From positions 17,072-81,071 of the forward strand of contig NZ_JACMYK010000020.1 of assembly GCF_020889785.1 (NCBI RefSeq): a stretch of DNA of 64,000 nucleotides, read 5' to 3'. Position 1 is the first letter of the stretch. Each line of letters starts with the position of its first letter. The DNA comes from Bradyrhizobium acaciae. Lineage in GTDB: Bacteria > Pseudomonadota > Alphaproteobacteria > Rhizobiales > Xanthobacteraceae. Positions 61,148-64,000 of the stretch are shown one piece after another. Made by a program: the position numbers and the translations under genes. The notes under the pieces were generated by a model. That model was given only the letters and a program-made list of their open reading frames with translations, did no database searches and was not told the origin of the DNA.

Positions 61148-61516
61148 ATGATCGACATGCTGAAGGAACGGGTCAATTGCGACGCCGGCCTGGTGCGGCG
61201 CGGCCGCTATCTCACAACGACATTCCTGCTCGAGATCGGCAAGGCTGCCTGGCTGATCGCGATCCATGAGGGCCGGATCGTCGCGGTGACCAAGGGCCCG
61301 TTCGTGATGCCGTCGTCGTCGTTCGCGCTGCGCACCTCGGACGAGGAGTGGGACAAGTTCTGTGAACGGCGGCCGCCGCCCGGCTCCAACGACCTGATGG
61401 CGCTGATCAAGCGCCGTGTGCTGAGGGCCGAGGGCGAGCTGCAAATCTTCATGGCGAACCTGCGTTACTTCAAGGACGCGCTCGGCAAGCTGCGTCGCGA
61501 GGGAGCGGCCGCATGA
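61148..61516 (+). CDS. SCP2-like small protein
   Basis: The 122-residue product has the beta-strand order of sterol-carrier-protein-2 domains: TTTFLLEIGKAAWLIAIHEGRIVAVTKG, then SSSFALRTSDEEWDKF, followed by a C-terminal helix with MALIKRRVLRAEGELQIFMANLRYFKDALGKL. Such domains bind lipids or CoA esters. GGAG precedes the ATG. It overlaps the hydrolase gene by 4 bases. Confidence 0.6.
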   Translation: MIDMLKERVNCDAGLVRRGRYLTTTFLLEIGKAAWLIAIHEGRIVAVTKGPFVMPSSSFALRTSDEEWDKFCERRPPPGSNDLMALIKRRVLRAEGELQIFMANLRYFKDALGKLRREGAAA

Positions 61517-62361
61517 GGGCCAGGTTCGAGCCGATCATCGGCCGTTACATGCATCTCGAACTGTCGGGCCGTCCGCATCGTGTCTATGTCGAGGAGGCGG
61601 GCGAGGGCACGCCGCTGCTCTGCCTGCACACCGCAGGCGCCGACGGGCGGCAATATCGCGGCCTGATGAACGATGAGCGCATCACCCGCAACCATCGCGT
61701 CATTGCCTTCGACATGCCCTGGCACGGCAAGTCGTCGCCGCCGCAAGGCTGGCACGACGAGGAGTACCAGCTCACCTCGGCGCAATACACCGCGATGATC
61801 CTGGCCGTGGTCGACGCGCTCGACCTCGACAGGCCGATCGTGATCGGCTGCTCGATCGGCGGCCGGATCGCGCTGCATCTTGCGCTCGAGCATCCCGAGC
61901 GCTTCCGCGCCATCATCGGCCTGCAGGCCGGCGCGCACGTCGATCCCTATTACGACCTGAATTTCCTGCACCGGCCGGACGTGCATGGCGGCGAGGTCGC
62001 AGCCGCCATCGTCTCGGGCCTCGTCGGTCCCGACGCGCCCGACAGCGAGAGGTGGGAGACGCTCTGGCACTACATGCAAGGCGGGCCCGGCGTGTTCAAG
62101 GGCGACCTCTATTTCTACAAGATCGACGGCGATATCCGCGCCCGCATAGCCGAGATCGACACCAAGCGCTGCCCGCTGTTCCTGCTGTCCGGCGAGTACG
62201 ACTATTCCTGCACGCCGGAGGAGACGCTCGCGGTGGCGAACAGCATCGCCGGAGCCAAGGCCACCATCATGAAAGGTCTCGGTCATTTCCCGATGAGCGA
62301 GAACCCGGGCGAGTTCGCAAAGCATCTGCTGCCGGTGCTGGAGAAGATCGGCGGCGGCTAA
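61513..62361 (+). CDS. Alpha/beta hydrolase
   Basis: The 282-residue protein has LLCLHTAGADGRQYRG (oxyanion loop), the nucleophile elbow IGCSIGGRIALHLAL (Ser), a late SGEYDYS acid and the catalytic His in MKGLGHFPMSENP. No signal peptide; it is cytoplasmic. It is the middle gene of a three-gene operon and probably acts on the ligand carried by its neighbours. ATGA overlap with the SCP2-like gene. Confidence 0.9.
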   Translation: MRARFEPIIGRYMHLELSGRPHRVYVEEAGEGTPLLCLHTAGADGRQYRGLMNDERITRNHRVIAFDMPWHGKSSPPQGWHDEEYQLTSAQYTAMILAVVDALDLDRPIVIGCSIGGRIALHLALEHPERFRAIIGLQAGAHVDPYYDLNFLHRPDVHGGEVAAAIVSGLVGPDAPDSERWETLWHYMQGGPGVFKGDLYFYKIDGDIRARIAEIDTKRCPLFLLSGEYDYSCTPEETLAVANSIAGAKATIMKGLGHFPMSENPGEFAKHLLPVLEKIGGG

Positions 62362-62434
62362 ACCGCCCTCGACCTCGGGCGTTCCGGTATGACAGACTGC
62401 GTATCGTCACGAAAAGATTACGCGGGAGGTCTCC

Positions 62435-63592
62435 ATGCTTCCGAAGGCTGAAGCGGCATATTTCGCCATTGCCGACATCTCCGGCTACACCAACTTCCTG
62501 GCGGCGGTCGAGCTCGACCACGCGCAGGATATCATCGCCGATTTCATGGATGTGGTGGTGAAAGGGCTGCGCCCGCCATTTCGCCTCGCCAAGTTCGAGG
62601 GCGACGCCGCGTTCGTCTACTCGACCGCGGCAATCGACGGCTCGTTGCTGCAGGATGCGATCGAGGGCGCCTATTTCAAATTCCGCCGGCGCCTGCGCGA
62701 CATCCGCCAGGCTTCGACCTGCGAGTGCAAGGCCTGCGTCGCGATGGGCGATCTCGATTTCAAGTTCGTGATCCATCACGGCGAGATGGTGAAGCAGAAG
62801 ATGGGCGGCAGGGAGGAGCTCGCCGGGCGCGACGTCATCCTGGTGCACCGGCTGCTCAAGAACAGCGTCGGCGAGAAGCTCGGCGGCCGCGCCTACGCGC
62901 TCTACAGCGATGCGGCGATCCGCGCCATGGGCGTCGATCCGGTGGCGCAGGGTCTCATCCCGCATCAGGAGACCATCGACATCATCGGCGACGTGACGCT
63001 TTGGGCGCGCGATCTCGAAGCGGCGTGGCAGCAGGACGATGCGCAAACGCGAATGGAAGTGACGCGCGACGACGCCTACGCGATCCTGGAGTTCGACATC
63101 GCCGCGCCCAGGCAGACGGTGTGGGAGTTCATCACCGTGCCCGGGCAATGGCGGAAATGGTGGGACGCCGACGACATCGTCGAGGAGTCGGGCAAGGGGC
63201 GCCGCGGTGTCGGCACCAAAAATCATTGCGCGCACGGCAACCATACCAACGTCGAGGAGACGCTCGACTGGCGTCCGGTCGATTACTTCACGGTCGGCAT
63301 CACGCTGCCGGTGCCCGGCGCACCGCGCATCATCATGACCCGGGCCGTTCTGGACGGCCCAGACGGAACGTCCCGTTTCGAGCTGCGGATCGCCAAGCCG
63401 AAGCCGAAGGACAAGGCGTTCCTCGACGGCGCCGCCGCCAAATTCGCCGAACGCATGACCCAGGCGATGGCCGGTCTGCGATCGATGGTGGAAGGCAGGC
63501 AGCTGGGCGTTGAGGCGATGGAAGAGCCCGCGCTGGGGCAGTCGAGCGGACGTTTCCTGACCGAGCCGGTCAAATCAGGCGCGCGGGGCTGA
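62435..63592 (+). CDS. DUF2652-SRPBCC fusion protein
   Basis: The 385-residue protein joins an N-terminal DUF2652 domain (about 1-195) to a C-terminal SRPBCC/START-type ligand-binding domain (about 205-350, DIAAPRQTVWEFITVPGQWRKWW). DUF2652 has a class III nucleotidyl cyclase-like core: ADISGYTNFL and KFEGDAAFVY keep both metal Asps, and GRDVILVHRLLKN matches the cyclase GDTVNLASRLE with the Asn replaced by Ile and the Arg retained. CECKAC is a possible metal site. A GGGAGG lies before ATG. The combination suggests ligand-dependent signalling (inference). Confidence 0.85.
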   Translation: MLPKAEAAYFAIADISGYTNFLAAVELDHAQDIIADFMDVVVKGLRPPFRLAKFEGDAAFVYSTAAIDGSLLQDAIEGAYFKFRRRLRDIRQASTCECKACVAMGDLDFKFVIHHGEMVKQKMGGREELAGRDVILVHRLLKNSVGEKLGGRAYALYSDAAIRAMGVDPVAQGLIPHQETIDIIGDVTLWARDLEAAWQQDDAQTRMEVTRDDAYAILEFDIAAPRQTVWEFITVPGQWRKWWDADDIVEESGKGRRGVGTKNHCAHGNHTNVEETLDWRPVDYFTVGITLPVPGAPRIIMTRAVLDGPDGTSRFELRIAKPKPKDKAFLDGAAAKFAERMTQAMAGLRSMVEGRQLGVEAMEEPALGQSSGRFLTEPVKSGARG

Positions 63593-63625
63593 AGCTCAGT
63601 CGAGGGTCCGGAGAACGGGTGCCGG

Positions 63626-64000
63626 CTACTTGCCGGAGCGCGGCAGCTCGCTGTTGTCGCGGATCGCGGCGCGGACCTTGGCCATGGTCGTGGTGCAATA
63701 TTCCTCGCGCTCCCTGAGGAAGCGCTGCTGCTGGGCGCGGAAATTGGCCACGCGCTCCCGCACCTCGGATCCGAAGTCGCCGCTGATGTCGAGTTTTGGG
63801 AATTGCGGCGGCTGTGCCGGGGGCGGCGGGATTTCGACGACCGTTACCGTCAAAGGCGCAGGTGCGGGGGGCAGGCCCTCGAGCACGGTCGGCACCGGGA
63901 GCGGCGGTGGCATGACCACCCGGGTCTCGGCCGCCGGCTGGATCTCCAGTGCGGCCTTTGCCTCCAGTGCAGCCTCGGTCACGGCCGTCGGGGTGGCGGG
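63626..64000 (-). CDS. Proline-rich protein with charged C-terminal helix (5' part beyond window)
   Basis: The frame stays open to the window edge, so the N-terminus is outside. What is visible is a Pro/Val/Ala-rich segment (VVMPPPLPVPTVLEG, VVEIPPPPAQPP) and a C-terminal helix (GSEVRERVANFRAQQQRFLREREEYCTT) with a terminal KVRAAIRDNSELPRSGK. The layout could be a membrane-anchored or exported linker protein; no family is recognised. It is convergent with the DUF2652-SRPBCC gene. Confidence 0.6.
   Translation of the reverse strand, partial: PATPTAVTEAALEAKAALEIQPAAETRVVMPPPLPVPTVLEGLPPAPAPLTVTVVEIPPPPAQPPQFPKLDISGDFGSEVRERVANFRAQQQRFLREREEYCTTTMAKVRAAIRDNSELPRSGK

Noticed and set aside
1..64000. 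CRISPR arrays
   Set aside because: No regularly spaced short direct repeats were seen; the repeats present are palindromic intergenic elements.
1..64000. tRNA/rRNA genes
   Set aside because: Scanned for TTCGANTCC-type T-loops and rRNA core sequences; the only hits were inside coding genes.

Overview
The window looks like a chromosomal stretch of a Bradyrhizobium-type alphaproteobacterium (order Rhizobiales/Hyphomicrobiales). The evidence is uniformly high GC, a recurrent set of rhizobial intergenic palindromes, an RopB/Omp25-type porin-like barrel, a PAS_5 protein, DUF2336/Hpt/receiver genes and several Mo-hydroxylase operons. There are no rRNA or tRNA genes, phage genes, IS elements or CRISPR arrays that I can recognise.

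Layout. 0-1.6 kb holds a decayed amidohydrolase and an exported SnoaL-like protein. 1.6-12.8 kb has an SPFH/band-7 protein, an orphan Tat-exported family-5 solute-binding protein divergent from a three-subunit molybdenum hydroxylase operon, a CoaA-type pantothenate kinase, an exported epoxide-hydrolase-like enzyme and an ornithine cyclodeaminase-family protein. 12.9-19.9 kb has membrane and exported small proteins (DUF4239, COG4315, HdeD-like, dodecin) and a GNAT/basic amino acid decarboxylase pair. 19.2-30 kb is a signalling-rich stretch: a frameshifted HAMP/class III cyclase, a PAS protein, a candidate structured RNA with a strong terminator, a rhomboid protease, a CBS protein, a patatin and a PAS-GGDEF-EAL protein. 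30-44 kb is core metabolism (nitroreductase, thrS, yidD, a NifU-like scaffold, folE, hisI, nadK) mixed with two COG3904-like exported proteins, a lytic transglycosylase and a DUF2336/Hpt/receiver group. 44-50 kb has a serine carboxypeptidase and a LysR gene divergent from a two-subunit isoquinoline-1-oxidoreductase-like enzyme. 50-56.4 kb is a copper/silver efflux operon (Cys/Met-rich leader protein, YtkA-like, CusB-like, CusA-like, cupredoxin, CusF-like) without an outer-membrane factor. 56.6-64 kb has small exported proteins, an outer membrane barrel, and a three-gene operon of an SCP2-like protein, an alpha/beta hydrolase and a DUF2652-SRPBCC fusion.

How genes work together. The Mo-hydroxylase trio is translationally coupled and probably makes one FAD/2Fe-2S/Mo enzyme. 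The Cu operon has the CusA methionine triad at a constant offset from the E. coli numbering, plus periplasmic Cu carriers. Hpt and receiver genes are adjacent and face DUF2336. folE and hisI are separated by a hairpin that covers the hisI ribosome-binding site.

The items most worth a second look are the SCP2/hydrolase/DUF2652-SRPBCC operon at 61.1-63.6 kb, the candidate RNA at 23.1-23.3 kb, the duplicated hisI 3' end flanking a small low-GC insert at 39.2-39.7 kb, the cyclase frameshift in a GGGGGCCCCC run at 21.12 kb, and the Cu efflux operon with its missing outer-membrane partner.
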